Shown here one piece after another: positions 1 through 8,728 of a stretch of DNA of 64,000 bases. The stretch spans positions 1-64,000 of the forward strand of contig CAVOYZ010000008.1 in NCBI GenBank assembly GCA_963700785.1, written 5' to 3'. This stretch comes from CAXMST01 sp963700785. Its GTDB lineage: Bacteria; Actinomycetota; Thermoleophilia; Solirubrobacterales; 70-9. Made by a program: the position numbers and the translations under genes. Each line of letters starts with the position of its first letter. The stretch's first letter is position 1. The notes below the pieces were generated by a model that was not told where the DNA came from, made no database searches, and was given only the letters and a program-made list of their open reading frames with translations.

Positions 1-794
1 TTGCTGACCGCCTCGCCGTTGGCGCTGTGGGCCGCGACCCGCACGGCCAGGGTGCGGATGCCGCGATGGACGAGGAAGCAGTCGAAGGGCCCCGGCACGG
101 CGCCGACCGAGTTCTGCACGAACCGCACCGCCTCGTGCAGCTCGGGATCGGCGACCACCACGGCGCCGCCGACCACGTCGGAGTGCCCGCCGAGGTACTT
201 GGTCGTCGAGTGGACCACCGCCCCCGCCCCGAGCTCCAGCGGCCGCTGGACGACCGGCGTCGCGAAGGTGTTGTCGACCGCGACCAGCGCCTCACCGGCG
301 ATCTCGGCGATCGCGTCGATCTCGACCAGGTTGAGGAGCGGATTGGTCGGCGTCTCGACCCAGACCAGCCGGGTGTTGGGCCTGATCGCCGCCCGCACGG
401 CCTCGAGGTCGGTCTGGTCGACCAGGTCGTACTCGATCCCGAACCGGGCCATCACCTTGTCGACCAGCCGGTAGGTGCCGCCGTAGAGGTCGAGCGGGAG
501 GATCACGTGGTCGCCGGCATTGCAGGCGGCGGTGATCAGGGCGTGGGTCGCGGCCATCCCGCTCGAGAAGGCCGAGCCGTGACCGCCCTCCAGCGCGCCG
601 AGGGCGCCCTCGAGCGCCGCCCGGGTCGGGTTCGCCGAGCGCGAGTAGTCGAAGTCCTCGACGAACTCACCGGGAGCGCTCTGCGCGTAGGTCGAGGTCT
701 GATGGATCGCCGGAACCACCGAGCCGAAGCTCGGGTCGGGCTCGAGCCCCGCGTGCACGACGCGCGTCTCGATCCGCTGCTCGCGATCGCTCAT
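1..794 (-). CDS. metB: Cystathionine gamma-synthase/gamma-lyase family enzyme (C-terminus cut by window edge)
   Basis: PLP-dependent fold-type I enzyme of the Cys/Met metabolism family, acting in the cytosol in transsulfuration. The first 264 residues are visible; family members are about 380-400 aa, so roughly 120 residues lie beyond the window edge. The PLP lysine is K199 in STTKYLGGHSD, and the cofactor-contacting stretch GMAATHALI and the ETPTNP motif are also present. The ATG at 794 begins MSDREQRIETRVVHAG, which matches the usual N-terminus. It lies 40 bases downstream of cbs on the same strand, so the two are probably co-transcribed. That pairing suits cystathionine gamma-lyase (reverse transsulfuration) as well as gamma-synthase; sequence alone does not separate the two activities. 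Confidence 0.85.
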   Translation of the reverse strand, partial: MSDREQRIETRVVHAGLEPDPSFGSVVPAIHQTSTYAQSAPGEFVEDFDYSRSANPTRAALEGALGALEGGHGSAFSSGMAATHALITAACNAGDHVILPLDLYGGTYRLVDKVMARFGIEYDLVDQTDLEAVRAAIRPNTRLVWVETPTNPLLNLVEIDAIAEIAGEALVAVDNTFATPVVQRPLELGAGAVVHSTTKYLGGHSDVVGGAVVVADPELHEAVRFVQNSVGAVPGPFDCFLVHRGIRTLAVRVAAHSANGEAVS

Positions 795-834
795 CGGGCC
801 CGACCGTAGCCGCTCGGCGCGCGCGGGGCGGGGC

Positions 835-2211
835 TCACCGGTTCAGCGCCTCGACCAGGTCGACCGCGGTCAGGATCCCGAGCGGCGCCCCGGCATCGAC
901 GACGATCAGCGCGGCGCCGGCTCCGCGGAGCAGCCGGACCGCGTCCTCGGTCGGATCGTCGGCGGCGAGCTCGGGCAGCGGCGGCTCGAGGATCTCGGTG
1001 ACCTTCTCGTCGAGGATCCCCGGATGGTCGGCCGACGCCATCAGCAGCCCCCGCTCGCTGATCGCACCGACGAAGGCGCGCTCGTTCTCCGCCGAGACGA
1101 CCGGGACCTGTGAGATCCCGTGCGCGCGCATCAGCTCGAGCGCTCGCCCGACCCGATCCTGGCTCTGCACGGTGAGCAGCGGCGCCGATCCCTCCCGATC
1201 GCCGAGCAGCTCACGGACCGTTCGGCCGCCCCCGTTCTCGGCCATGTATCCGTGCTCGCGCATCCAGGGGTCGTTGAAGACCTTGGACATGTACGGCCGG
1301 CCGCCGTCGGGAATCACGGTGACCACGAGCGCCTCGGGGTCGTCGAGCTCGCGGGCGACGCGCACCGCGGCACAGAGGGCGGTGCCGGTCGAGCCACCCC
1401 CGAACAGGCCCTCGCGGGCGACCAGGCGGCGCGCCATCAGGAACGAGTCGCGGTCGGAGACGGTGATGTAGCGGTCGACCACCTCGCGGTCGAGGCTCTC
1501 GGGCCAGAAGTCCTCGCCGATCCCCTCGACCCGGTAGGGGTGCACCTCCCCTCCTGAGTAGATCGAGCCCTCGGGGTCGGCACCGACGATCTCGATCTTC
1601 TCGCTCTGCTCCTTCAGGTAGCGGCCGACGCCGCTGACCGTGCCGCCGGTGCCGACGCCGACGACGAAGTGGGTGATCTGGCCATCGGTCTGCCGCCAGA
1701 TCTCCGGTCCCGTCGAGCGGTAGTGCGACTCGGGGTTGGCGCGGTTCGAGTACTGGTTCGGCTGGAAGGCACCGTCGATCTCCTCGGTCAGGCGGTCGGC
1801 CATCCTGTAGTAGGAGCGGGGCGAGTCGGGAGCCACGTCGGTCGGGCAGACGACGACCTCGGCGCCGTAGGCGCGCAGGGTGTCGATCTTCTCGCGGCTC
1901 ATCTTGTCCGGCATCACCGCGATCACCTTGTAGCCGCGCAGCGCGGCGACCATCGCCAGGCCGAGTCCCGTATTGCCGGAGGTGGGCTCGATGATCGTGC
2001 CGCCGGGGCGCAGGCTCCCGTCTCGCTCGGCCGCCTCGATCATCGCCAGCGCCGGCCGATCCTTGATCGAGGCACCGGGGTTGCTGAACTCGACCTTGGC
2101 GACCAGCGGTGTGCGGAGGTCCGGATCGAGCCGGGAGAGGCGCACCATCGGGGTCTCACCGATCAGCTCGATCGCCGAGTCAGCGATCTCCGAGTGCGCC
2201 GACGATGCCAC
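835..2211 (-). CDS. cbs: Cystathionine beta-synthase
   Basis: Condenses homocysteine with serine (or O-acetylserine) to cystathionine. Length is about 458 aa, near the actinobacterial norm of about 460. The N-terminal fold-type II PLP domain has the PLP lysine K50 in NPGASIKDRPA, the EPTSGNTG loop and a GTGGTVSG phosphate loop. From about residue 330 two CBS domains follow, the usual regulatory module. I chose the GTG at 2211 (VASSAHSEIADS) because the open frame extends further upstream only with low-complexity arginine-rich residues that no family member has. Lies immediately upstream of the metB-like gene, together giving a complete transsulfuration step. Confidence 0.9.
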   Translation of the reverse strand: MASSAHSEIADSAIELIGETPMVRLSRLDPDLRTPLVAKVEFSNPGASIKDRPALAMIEAAERDGSLRPGGTIIEPTSGNTGLGLAMVAALRGYKVIAVMPDKMSREKIDTLRAYGAEVVVCPTDVAPDSPRSYYRMADRLTEEIDGAFQPNQYSNRANPESHYRSTGPEIWRQTDGQITHFVVGVGTGGTVSGVGRYLKEQSEKIEIVGADPEGSIYSGGEVHPYRVEGIGEDFWPESLDREVVDRYITVSDRDSFLMARRLVAREGLFGGGSTGTALCAAVRVARELDDPEALVVTVIPDGGRPYMSKVFNDPWMREHGYMAENGGGRTVRELLGDREGSAPLLTVQSQDRVGRALELMRAHGISQVPVVSAENERAFVGAISERGLLMASADHPGILDEKVTEILEPPLPELAADDPTEDAVRLLRGAGAALIVVDAGAPLGILTAVDLVEALNR

Positions 2212-2386
2212 TGAGATCAGCCTACCGGGCCGCCGGCCCCGCTTCGTGGGTCGCCGGCCCGGACGATCGTGCCGGCGGCCCCGATCCGCGAACATTGCCG
2301 ATTGGCGCCGGGCCGCAGGGTGAGCGACGCCCGGGAGATCCACGCCGACCTAGGTGACGCCGTCGGAGGCTGCGGACGGCGCGCGC

Positions 2387-3823
2387 CTACTCCGCAGGTG
2401 AAGCGCGGATGCCGTCTCCCGGGTCGGCGGGGGGCGCGGCGTTCGGCCCCTGGGCCAGGCGGCGCGCGACCAGCGCCGCCATCCGCTCGCCGCAGCGCCG
2501 CGCGAAGCGAATCTGCTGGCGACGGCCGACGACCCCGAAGCCGAGCCTGAGGATCGGGTTGCGGATCTCGGCGATCTGCGAGACGGCCCTGATGCGGAAC
2601 TCGACCCGGCCGGAATCAAGCCACTTCCAGAGTTCGTAGTCGATCCAGCCGCGCTCGACGTGGCCGCGAAGCGTCCCATAGCCGGCGCCCCACACCGCCA
2701 CCGGCCTGCCGCCCACCTCGCGTCGCTCGTCGATCACCTCGCCGACCCGCACGCCGATCCGGATCCGCACGAACAGGTAGCGGAGCTCGAGCAGCATGTC
2801 CCGTCCCTCGAGCGGCTCCCCGGCCCGATAGAAGGCGCGAACCTGCCGACGATCGGTGAAGTCGTAGTCGGCGAGCACCCGCTTGGCGACCGCGAACGAG
2901 CCGTCGGGGAGCGGCTCGCCGGGCGGCTCGTCAGGCAGACCGTGCGTGTAGTCGTCGATCAGCCACGGATCGCCGATCACCTCGTCGATCCGCTCGCGAT
3001 CGAAGTTGAACGGCAGCTCGGCGAGGCGAGCAAGCTGCGAGGGGACCCGCCCGGGCCGGGGAAGCCACGGCGGATCGCCGCCGGACGGCGCGTCACCCGC
3101 TGGGCGCCGCGGCGCAAGGGTCGCGGCATCGATCTTCACCGTGTGGATGTCCACCCCGCCGGTCATCCGACCGCCCGAGAGCTCGACCACCCGCTCGAGC
3201 ACCGAGGTCCACATATGCAGCTGAACCTCCTTGCTCATCCGCAGGCGGTCGTAGAGGATGTCGGTGATCCAGTCCTTGCTGCGGGCCCAGCTCTCGATCT
3301 CGAAGATCAACAGCTCGCCCTCCTCGAAGGCGCGGAACTCGATCTGACCGGCCTCGAGGTGCTGCTCCAGGGTCGCCAACCTGAACAGCTGCGGCTCGCG
3401 CTTGACCACTCGGACCGGCCCGTCCCATGGTGCGGCCATCCGGACCACGTACTCATCGCCGACCAGCATCTGCTCGTCGGCACCGAGCACCTTCTGAAAC
3501 GAGGCGAACTCCGTCGGGACGACGCGGTCGGGATCGGCGGCGACGCGCTCGACCAGCTCGCTCGGGGTCAGCCTGCTCTCGCGGATCCGGGTCCGGTAGC
3601 TGCGGTGGAACAGCGGGCCGGCGCCGACCTCGTACGGCTGGATCAGCTCGTCGCTGACGCCAGCCTCGAGCGGCGGCGGGCGGTTGTCGGCGAGGTTGCC
3701 ACCCACTTCGTCGCGGTGCAGCGGCGTCGTCCGCCACATGTACCGCCACGACGTGAGGCCGATCCCCAGCGGCCAGCGGGCCGCCATCGGCAGTCTTCGC
3801 GCGGGCTTGGCTGGTCCTGCCAT
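2387..3823 (-). CDS. DUF1990 (UPF0548) domain protein, long form
   Basis: A protein of about 478 aa whose C-terminal half carries the DUF1990 signature: a YGTLRGHVERG segment (YGTLPGHPE-like in the family), then a strand-rich FRIRAVSQ segment and a terminal basic helix rich in R and Q. The N-terminal half (about residues 60-200) looks like a second, more diverged copy or a SRPBCC-like beta domain, with strand-like runs such as EFRAFEEGELLIFEIESW. Function of DUF1990 proteins is unknown. ATG at 3823 chosen; 3787 (MAARWPLGIG) is a possible later start. Divergent from the small plus-strand gene at 3896, leaving about 70 bases for two promoters. Confidence 0.6.
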   Translation of the reverse strand: MAGPAKPARRLPMAARWPLGIGLTSWRYMWRTTPLHRDEVGGNLADNRPPPLEAGVSDELIQPYEVGAGPLFHRSYRTRIRESRLTPSELVERVAADPDRVVPTEFASFQKVLGADEQMLVGDEYVVRMAAPWDGPVRVVKREPQLFRLATLEQHLEAGQIEFRAFEEGELLIFEIESWARSKDWITDILYDRLRMSKEVQLHMWTSVLERVVELSGGRMTGGVDIHTVKIDAATLAPRRPAGDAPSGGDPPWLPRPGRVPSQLARLAELPFNFDRERIDEVIGDPWLIDDYTHGLPDEPPGEPLPDGSFAVAKRVLADYDFTDRRQVRAFYRAGEPLEGRDMLLELRYLFVRIRIGVRVGEVIDERREVGGRPVAVWGAGYGTLRGHVERGWIDYELWKWLDSGRVEFRIRAVSQIAEIRNPILRLGFGVVGRRQQIRFARRCGERMAALVARRLAQGPNAAPPADPGDGIRASPAE

Positions 3824-3895
3824 CGCTGACGGGGAAGCGTACAAGCGCCCCCAGCGCGGACGGACGGGGCCGGGCCCCGGCGGGCAGCGGATATC

Positions 3896-4176
3896 GTGGG
3901 TCCATCCTTCTCGACCTGCTGCATCGGGTCGGCCTCAAGGGCTGGCACTTCCACATCTCCTCGCTCGGCGCAATCGGGCTCTGCATCGGGCTCTGGATCA
4001 GGGCGAAAACGGTCGACCAGGACGAGCGCGGCAACGCCGAGCGGAGGGCGCTGTTCGTCGGCCTCTGGCCGCCGACCATCTGGCTGATCGGGGATTCGCT
4101 CGATCGCCGCCGGCGCCTGCGCGGCCCTAGCCTGCGCCGTCGCGCGCGCTGCCCTCGGCCAGCCGCTTCAGGTTGA
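3896..4176 (+). CDS. Small membrane protein, probable frameshift just after the start codon
   Basis: In the frame starting at 3898 the sequence reads a coherent short protein: LLDLLHRVGLKGWHFHIS, then a hydrophobic helix (LGAIGLCIGLWI), a charged linker and a second hydrophobic segment ALFVGLWPPTIWLIGD. No ATG/GTG/TTG exists in that frame, but a GTG at 3896 is joined to it if one G is restored in the GGG that follows, giving about 93 aa. The pattern of two amphipathic/hydrophobic segments with an AERRALFVGLWPP core looks protein-like rather than a shadow. The 3' end overlaps the convergent SRPBCC gene by about 50 bases. No function is recognised. Confidence 0.4.
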
Positions 4177-5156
4177 GCAGCTGCCGGCGCATCATCACGA
4201 GGTCGCCCGGCGGCAGCAGCAGGCGCGCCAGCGGCGCCGAGCGGCCCCCGCGAGGAGCCGGGAACCAGCTTCACCACGAGCCGTGATCGGCCGGGGCCGG
4301 CGTCATCGACCCGGTAGGTCACCGCAAGCTCGCCGAACAGCGGCCCCCGATGCCGAAGGGTGATCGAGCGATCCGGCTCGAACTCGACCAGCTCGAAGAT
4401 CGTCATCACCCGCTGGCCGGGGCGCAACCGCTCGAGCCCCGGGGTCAGCTGCTGTGGGCTGCGGCGGCCACGATTGTCGAGCAGGTCGTAGCTGTAGGGA
4501 GCCGCGCGCAGCTGGCAGAGCCAGCGAAAGACGATCGCCGCGGGAGCCTCGATCGCAATCGCGCGAAACAGCGCGGCGTCGGAATCGGCGAGCAGCCGAT
4601 CGCAGGGGTACGTTCGCGCCCGCTCGTTCGCCGTCGAGCCCCAATGGCGGACGAGCTCGGGCCAGACCGACGCCACTCGCGCTACGGCCCGCTCCGGGGC
4701 AGCACCCGATTGCCGTTCACGGCCGGGGCGTGTCTGCTTGTGGCCGTTCGGGGAAGCTCCCGGCGGATCCTCGACCCAACGCCGGCCGCTGAGGCGGACG
4801 AGCACGTAGGTCGCGACCGCGAGGCTCAGGGCGAAGATCCCGCCGACGGGGTAGGCGATGAGAAAGAGGCTGAAGGTGGCGATCCCGACCACCCCGCCGG
4901 TCACGGCCAGCGCCCGCGGCAGCCGCCGCTCCGCGCCGAGTCCACCGCGGGCGGCGTAGACGGCGAACAGCCCGGCGCTACCGAGCAGCGCCGCCGCGCA
5001 GGCCACATAGATCAGCGTCAAGGCGAGCCTCAGGAGGGTCGAGCTCTCGCACCCCGGACCCGCGCAGGCGCTGTCGAAGGTCGAGTAGGTGAGCCCGATC
5101 GGGATCACCGCGAGGTAGATCAGCACGACCGCGCCGATGCCACAGAGGACTCGCAT
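4127..5156 (-). CDS. Four-helix membrane domain fused to a SRPBCC (polyketide cyclase-like) domain; frameshifted near 4250
   Basis: Residues 1-130 contain four hydrophobic helices (first VLIYLAVIPIGLTYSTF) with a small extracytoplasmic loop holding two cysteines (CAGPGC). After a polar linker, residues about 165-340 form a SRPBCC-type lipid-binding domain (APAAIVFRWLCQLRAAPYSY; VTYRVDDAG). The reading frame breaks at about 4245-4260 inside a G5 run. Removing one base restores the C-terminal helix LARLLLPPGDLVMMRRQLLN and a TAG stop at 4127, the usual end of this SRPBCC family. Without correction the frame runs on for about 220 residues of arginine-rich nonsense. Full length would be about 342 aa. 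Start ATG 5156 preferred over GTG 5162. Whether the two halves are one polypeptide is not certain, but there is no stop between them. Confidence 0.55.
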
Positions 5157-5205
5157 CGGCACATTGTTGCGGGCAGCGGCTCCGGCGAGCCGCCCGGGCG
5201 CATGC

Positions 5206-6045
5206 CTAGCGCGGAACTACCACCACGGGGCAGGCGGCGTTGCGGATCACCTTGCTGGAGACGCTGCCGAGCAGCGCCCGGTCGACCGGACCGTAGCCGC
5301 GCGAGCCGAGCACCAGCAGATCGAGGCCGACGGTTGCGTCGGCGAGCACCTCATCCGGCGGGCCGGTTGCGAGCTCGGTCTCCACCTCGAGCCCTTCGAT
5401 CGTCGCCGCTGCCGCGTCGAGGGCCTTCGTCAACCCGATCCGGAGCCCGTCCGCGTAGGCGACCGGGCTGACGACCTCGGCGATCAGCGGCCCTGGATCG
5501 GAGACGACGCCGATCATCCTCAGCTTCGCCTTCAGGTGCTTGGCCCAGACCGCGGCCAGCTCGAGCGCCAGCTCAGCCTCCGACCCGCCGTCGTAGCCGA
5601 CCCCGATCTCCTCGATCGGCGCCGTCGCTCCGGCTGACTTGTCGCGCGGGGCGACGACCACCGGGCAGCCGGCGCCGGTGAGCAGGTTGTCGGCGGTGGT
5701 CCCGGGCATCACCCGGCCGAGCAGTCCCCGGTGGGTGGAACCGACGACGATCAGCGAAGCATCGAGCTCCTCGGCCAGCTCGGTCAGGGCGCGCGCAGGG
5801 GACGATCCGGTGAGCCGGTGCTGGCCGAGCTCGAAACCGCCCGCCGCTTCGGAGGCCGCAGCGAAGACCCGGTCGAAGTGCTCGCTCAGCGACGCCTCGT
5901 CGGGATGGAAGTCGATCGACAGCGGGCTGTAGTCGAGCACCGCCGCGGCCTCGATCTCGGCGCCGAGGGCGCGGGCCAGCGAGCTCGCCCACGCAACCGC
6001 ATCGGTGGATTCGTCACGCTCGTCAACTCCGACCACGATCTTCAT
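5206..6045 (-). CDS. Universal stress protein with tandem UspA domains
   Basis: A 279-aa cytosolic protein with two UspA folds in tandem. Each carries the ATP-binding G-2X-G-9X-G(S/T) motif: GSTHRGLLGRVMPGTT in the first and GSRGYGPVDRALLGSVSS in the second, followed by the family's CPVVVVPR-type end. The double-domain form is common in actinobacteria, where members answer hypoxia or stationary phase. The ATG at 6045 starts MKIVVGVD, the typical first beta strand with its nucleotide-contacting aspartate. It is a stand-alone gene on the minus strand, 49 bases ahead of the next minus-strand gene. Confidence 0.9.
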   Translation of the reverse strand: MKIVVGVDERDESTDAVAWASSLARALGAEIEAAAVLDYSPLSIDFHPDEASLSEHFDRVFAAASEAAGGFELGQHRLTGSSPARALTELAEELDASLIVVGSTHRGLLGRVMPGTTADNLLTGAGCPVVVAPRDKSAGATAPIEEIGVGYDGGSEAELALELAAVWAKHLKAKLRMIGVVSDPGPLIAEVVSPVAYADGLRIGLTKALDAAAATIEGLEVETELATGPPDEVLADATVGLDLLVLGSRGYGPVDRALLGSVSSKVIRNAACPVVVVPR

Positions 6046-6138
6046 GCGCGGCGAGCTTCCCCGACCCGGATGGCGTCCGCATCCGGTGTTAATCCCGGAT
6101 CGGGCCGTGGGAAGTACCTATGACGGCCCCGACCCGCC

Positions 6139-6808
6139 TCAGTCCTCGGAATCGTCGCCCTCGCCCTCGGTCTCGCCCTCCGGCTTCGGCCGCAGGCGCC
6201 GGCTCGGGCTCCGAGTCGTAGAGGCTCTCGGACGCAAGCTGGTTGAGCCGACGATCCCAGAGCTTCACATCGAGGAACAGCTCGTCGTCGAAGCCGTGCA
6301 CCGCGTCAACGGCGAGCAGGCTGAAGCGGCCGTCGTTGACCGCGGCCTGATCGACGACCTCGCTGCCGAGCTCGGCGGTCGCGGCGATCGCACCGCGGAC
6401 CAGGGGCGTGCCCCAGATCAGCGTCACCTCGCCGCCGCGCCCGCCGTCGGCGCGCCAGGCGCCGACCACCGCGTCGTTGAGATCGATCTCCCAGTCCGGG
6501 TTGTCGGCGGCGGTCACGTCGGTGAAGTCGGCATCGGCCGCGAGATCCCGGGGCTCATCGTCGCCGGCCCGCGCGAAGTGAACGTAGCCGAAGTACTCGA
6601 CGGCGCCGGCCTCCTCCTCAAAGGCCCGCCCGACCGCCGGCAGGTAGGTACGCCCGCCCCAGCAGCGGTCGGGGAAGAAGCGCACCGTCTCGCGGTCGAG
6701 GGCGGCGCCGGCCTCCTCCGCGAGCGGCTCGCACGCCGCGGCGAACGCGTCGGTAAGCCGCTGCAGCCACTCGCCGTAGGGCTTCGGCTCCTGGGCCGTG
6801 TCGGACAT
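6139..6808 (-). CDS. Uncharacterised acidic protein, probable frameshift near the C-terminus
   Basis: About 222 aa, strongly acidic, without signal peptide or membrane segment; I recognise no family. Visible elements are a helical N-terminus (EWLQRLTDAFAAACEPL), beta-rich segments (YFGYVHFARAG, EVTLIWGTPL) and a C-terminal tail rich in E and D. As read, the frame turns into arginine-rich sequence at about 6195 and ends at 6089. Shifting one base there gives RPKPEGETEGEGDDSED and a TGA at 6139, a far more natural ending given the acidic body. Start ATG 6808 (MSDTAQEPKPYG) preferred to 6844. I am confident it is a gene, less so about the correct 3' end. Confidence 0.55.
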
Positions 6809-6876
6809 GAAGCGGGGGAACGGGCGGGCGATAGGTGGGCTCATCGGGCTGCAGCCTAGATGGTCGCCGCGGCCGA

Positions 6877-7953
6877 TCAGATCTCGGGTCGCTCGGCGAT
6901 CGCCGCGCGCAGATCCGCCGCCGCCCGCTCCGGCGGGTAGACGTTGATGTCGACTCCGGTGCCGAGCTCGAAGCCGGCCTTGATCGCCAGCCGCGGAACG
7001 AGGTCCAGGTGCCAGTGGAACTCGTCGCTGCCCCGGGGCGCCGTCCGCACCCAGAGGTTCAGCTGGGGGGTTGCTCCGAAGACTCCCTCGAGCGCCAGCA
7101 GGGCCGTGGTCAGCATCGCTGCGCCGCGGTCGTCGTCCTCGAAGCGCGGCTGGCGGCTGCGGGGCGCGAGCCGCAGCTCGAACGGCGACCGCGATGCCCA
7201 GGGGCAGAACAGAACGGCCTCGGCGTCGACGGCGACGAGCCGCTCGCGACGACGGACCTCCTCGACGATCAGGTCCTCGAGCAGGTGGCCGCCCATCGTC
7301 CGCTCGTGGTAGGCGGTGAAGCGCTCGCGCTCGCGGGCGACCGTCGCCGGTACGAACGGCAGCGCGTACAGCTGGGCGTGACTGTGCTCGAGCGACGCCC
7401 CCGCCAGCGGCCCCTCGTTGACGATCAGGTGCACGTACGAGGCGTTCCCCGCGTGAGCAGCGATCCGCTCGCGCCAGCCCGCCAGGGCGGCTGCGATCCC
7501 GGCTTCCCCGAGATCGATCAGCCGGTCGGTGTGGGCCGGACCGTTGACGATCACCTCATGCGCTCCGGCCGCCGGCGCGCGGCCGAACAGCTGCTGACCG
7601 GAGGAGCGTGATGAGCCGGTCAGCGGATCCGCAGCGCTGCTCAGCCCAGACTCCCGGGCGCTCGGCGCGGACCGCTCGAGCTCGCCCCCCAGAGCCGGAT
7701 AGAGGTTGGGGACCGAACGCTGCGTCCACCCGGGGCTGTCGGGCGGGCCGTCACCGGGCCGGTTCGCCCAGACCTCGGGTGGGGTGCGGTCCTCACGGCC
7801 CTCGCAGAACGGACAGGTCTCAGCCGCCTCGGGCGCTGAGACCGCCGGCGCCGGTGCGAAGGCGTCTGGTCGCTGCGCCCGGCCCGGGGCGAGGATCGAG
7901 CGCAGCCCGGTCAGCTGGTCGATCCGGATCTCGGGGGGGAGTTGCTCAGCCAA
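6877..7953 (-). CDS. galT: Galactose-1-phosphate uridylyltransferase family protein
   Basis: HIT-superfamily nucleotidyl transferase of about 358 aa that exchanges UMP between UDP-glucose and galactose-1-phosphate in the Leloir pathway; some relatives act on other sugar phosphates or ADP-sugars. The active-site motif is H190-S-H192-A-Q194, with H192 as the expected nucleophile, preceded by a LIVNEG strand. A CPFC pair at residues 47-50 is the usual N-terminal zinc ligand. Residues about 90-122 form a serine-rich low-complexity insert. The start is TTG at 7953 (MAEQLPPEI), overlapping the last 8 bases of the TlpA-like gene, so the two are probably translationally coupled. No other galactose gene is nearby. 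Confidence 0.8.
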   Translation of the reverse strand: MAEQLPPEIRIDQLTGLRSILAPGRAQRPDAFAPAPAVSAPEAAETCPFCEGREDRTPPEVWANRPGDGPPDSPGWTQRSVPNLYPALGGELERSAPSARESGLSSAADPLTGSSRSSGQQLFGRAPAAGAHEVIVNGPAHTDRLIDLGEAGIAAALAGWRERIAAHAGNASYVHLIVNEGPLAGASLEHSHAQLYALPFVPATVARERERFTAYHERTMGGHLLEDLIVEEVRRRERLVAVDAEAVLFCPWASRSPFELRLAPRSRQPRFEDDDRGAAMLTTALLALEGVFGATPQLNLWVRTAPRGSDEFHWHLDLVPRLAIKAGFELGTGVDINVYPPERAAADLRAAIAERPEI

Positions 7954-8560
7954 GGTGGGCGATTATCGCGGCGCTGCCGGCGTAGCGGTCGATGTCGGCG
8001 GCGAGGTCTTCCTCGCTCGCGTAGACACCGCGATGCACCTCGGCGATCTCCCCCCGCTCGTCGAAGAAGACGGTCGCCGGGAACTCGAGCTCGGCGCCGA
8101 TCGAACGAGCGATGTCGCTGTCGGGATCGGAGAAGCTCGGGTACGGGATCGGGTGGCCGCGAAGAAAGGTCTCCGCGGCGTCGTCGGAGTCCTCGGTGTT
8201 GATCCCGAGGAAGGCGACCTCGTCGCCGCGCTCGGCGGCCTGGTTCTGCAGGTAGGGGAACTCGGCCCGGCAGGGGCCGCACCAGGAGGCCCACTTGTTG
8301 ACGACGACCGGGTGGCCCTCGAGCTTTGCGATCTGCTCCTCGAAGCCGTCGACGCCACCGTCGACGAGCGTGCCGCCGGCGGAGTAGAGCTCGGCGATCG
8401 CCGGGGGCGCGGCATCCGCGAGCTTCGAGTAGTCGGGCGCGTCCGCTGCGTTGCCCGGATCGAGCTGGTCGTCGGAGCCGCAGGCTGCGAGCGCGAGCGA
8501 GGCGATCGCGACGAGGATCGCGGCCATGATCCGGTGCACTTTTCGGGTTGGTGGCGGCAT
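7946..8560 (-). CDS. TlpA-like thioredoxin-fold lipoprotein
   Basis: A 204-aa exported thiol-disulfide protein. A signal peptide with lipobox LALAAC (lipidated C27) is followed by a short linker and a TlpA/ResA thioredoxin domain with the active site W-C94-G-P-C97 in KWASWCGPCRAE and the cis-proline region EFPATVFF. Such proteins reduce apocytochrome c or other extracytoplasmic disulfides, which would suit the Ccm genes about 10 kb away, though they are not adjacent. ATG at 8560 used; the internal ATG at 8527 would also leave an intact signal peptide. Divergent from the helicase gene with 168 bases between. Confidence 0.85.
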   Translation of the reverse strand: MPPPTRKVHRIMAAILVAIASLALAACGSDDQLDPGNAADAPDYSKLADAAPPAIAELYSAGGTLVDGGVDGFEEQIAKLEGHPVVVNKWASWCGPCRAEFPYLQNQAAERGDEVAFLGINTEDSDDAAETFLRGHPIPYPSFSDPDSDIARSIGAELEFPATVFFDERGEIAEVHRGVYASEEDLAADIDRYAGSAAIIAHLG

Positions 8561-8728
8561 GACGCTCTGCGGGGTGGTTTAATGGGTTGCGGTCCACAGG
8601 GGAACTTGACGGACCGCCAGGGACCAGTCGGCCGGGCAACAGTCTTTCGCCGGACCGGCTCGTCTCCACCGAGGTTACTGCCCGCGTTGTTCTGGTTCAG
8701 ACCGTCGCGAGCAGCAGACGCCCTTTCC

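Noticed and set aside
2660..3829. Long plus-strand open frame (389 codons) opposite the DUF1990 gene
   Set aside because: Shadow of the DUF1990 gene; no start signal, motif or domain, and composition is typical of GC-rich antisense frames.
7706..8728. N-terminal extension of the helicase frame
   Set aside because: It runs antisense through galT and the TlpA gene; the ATG at 8729 begins natural helicase sequence.
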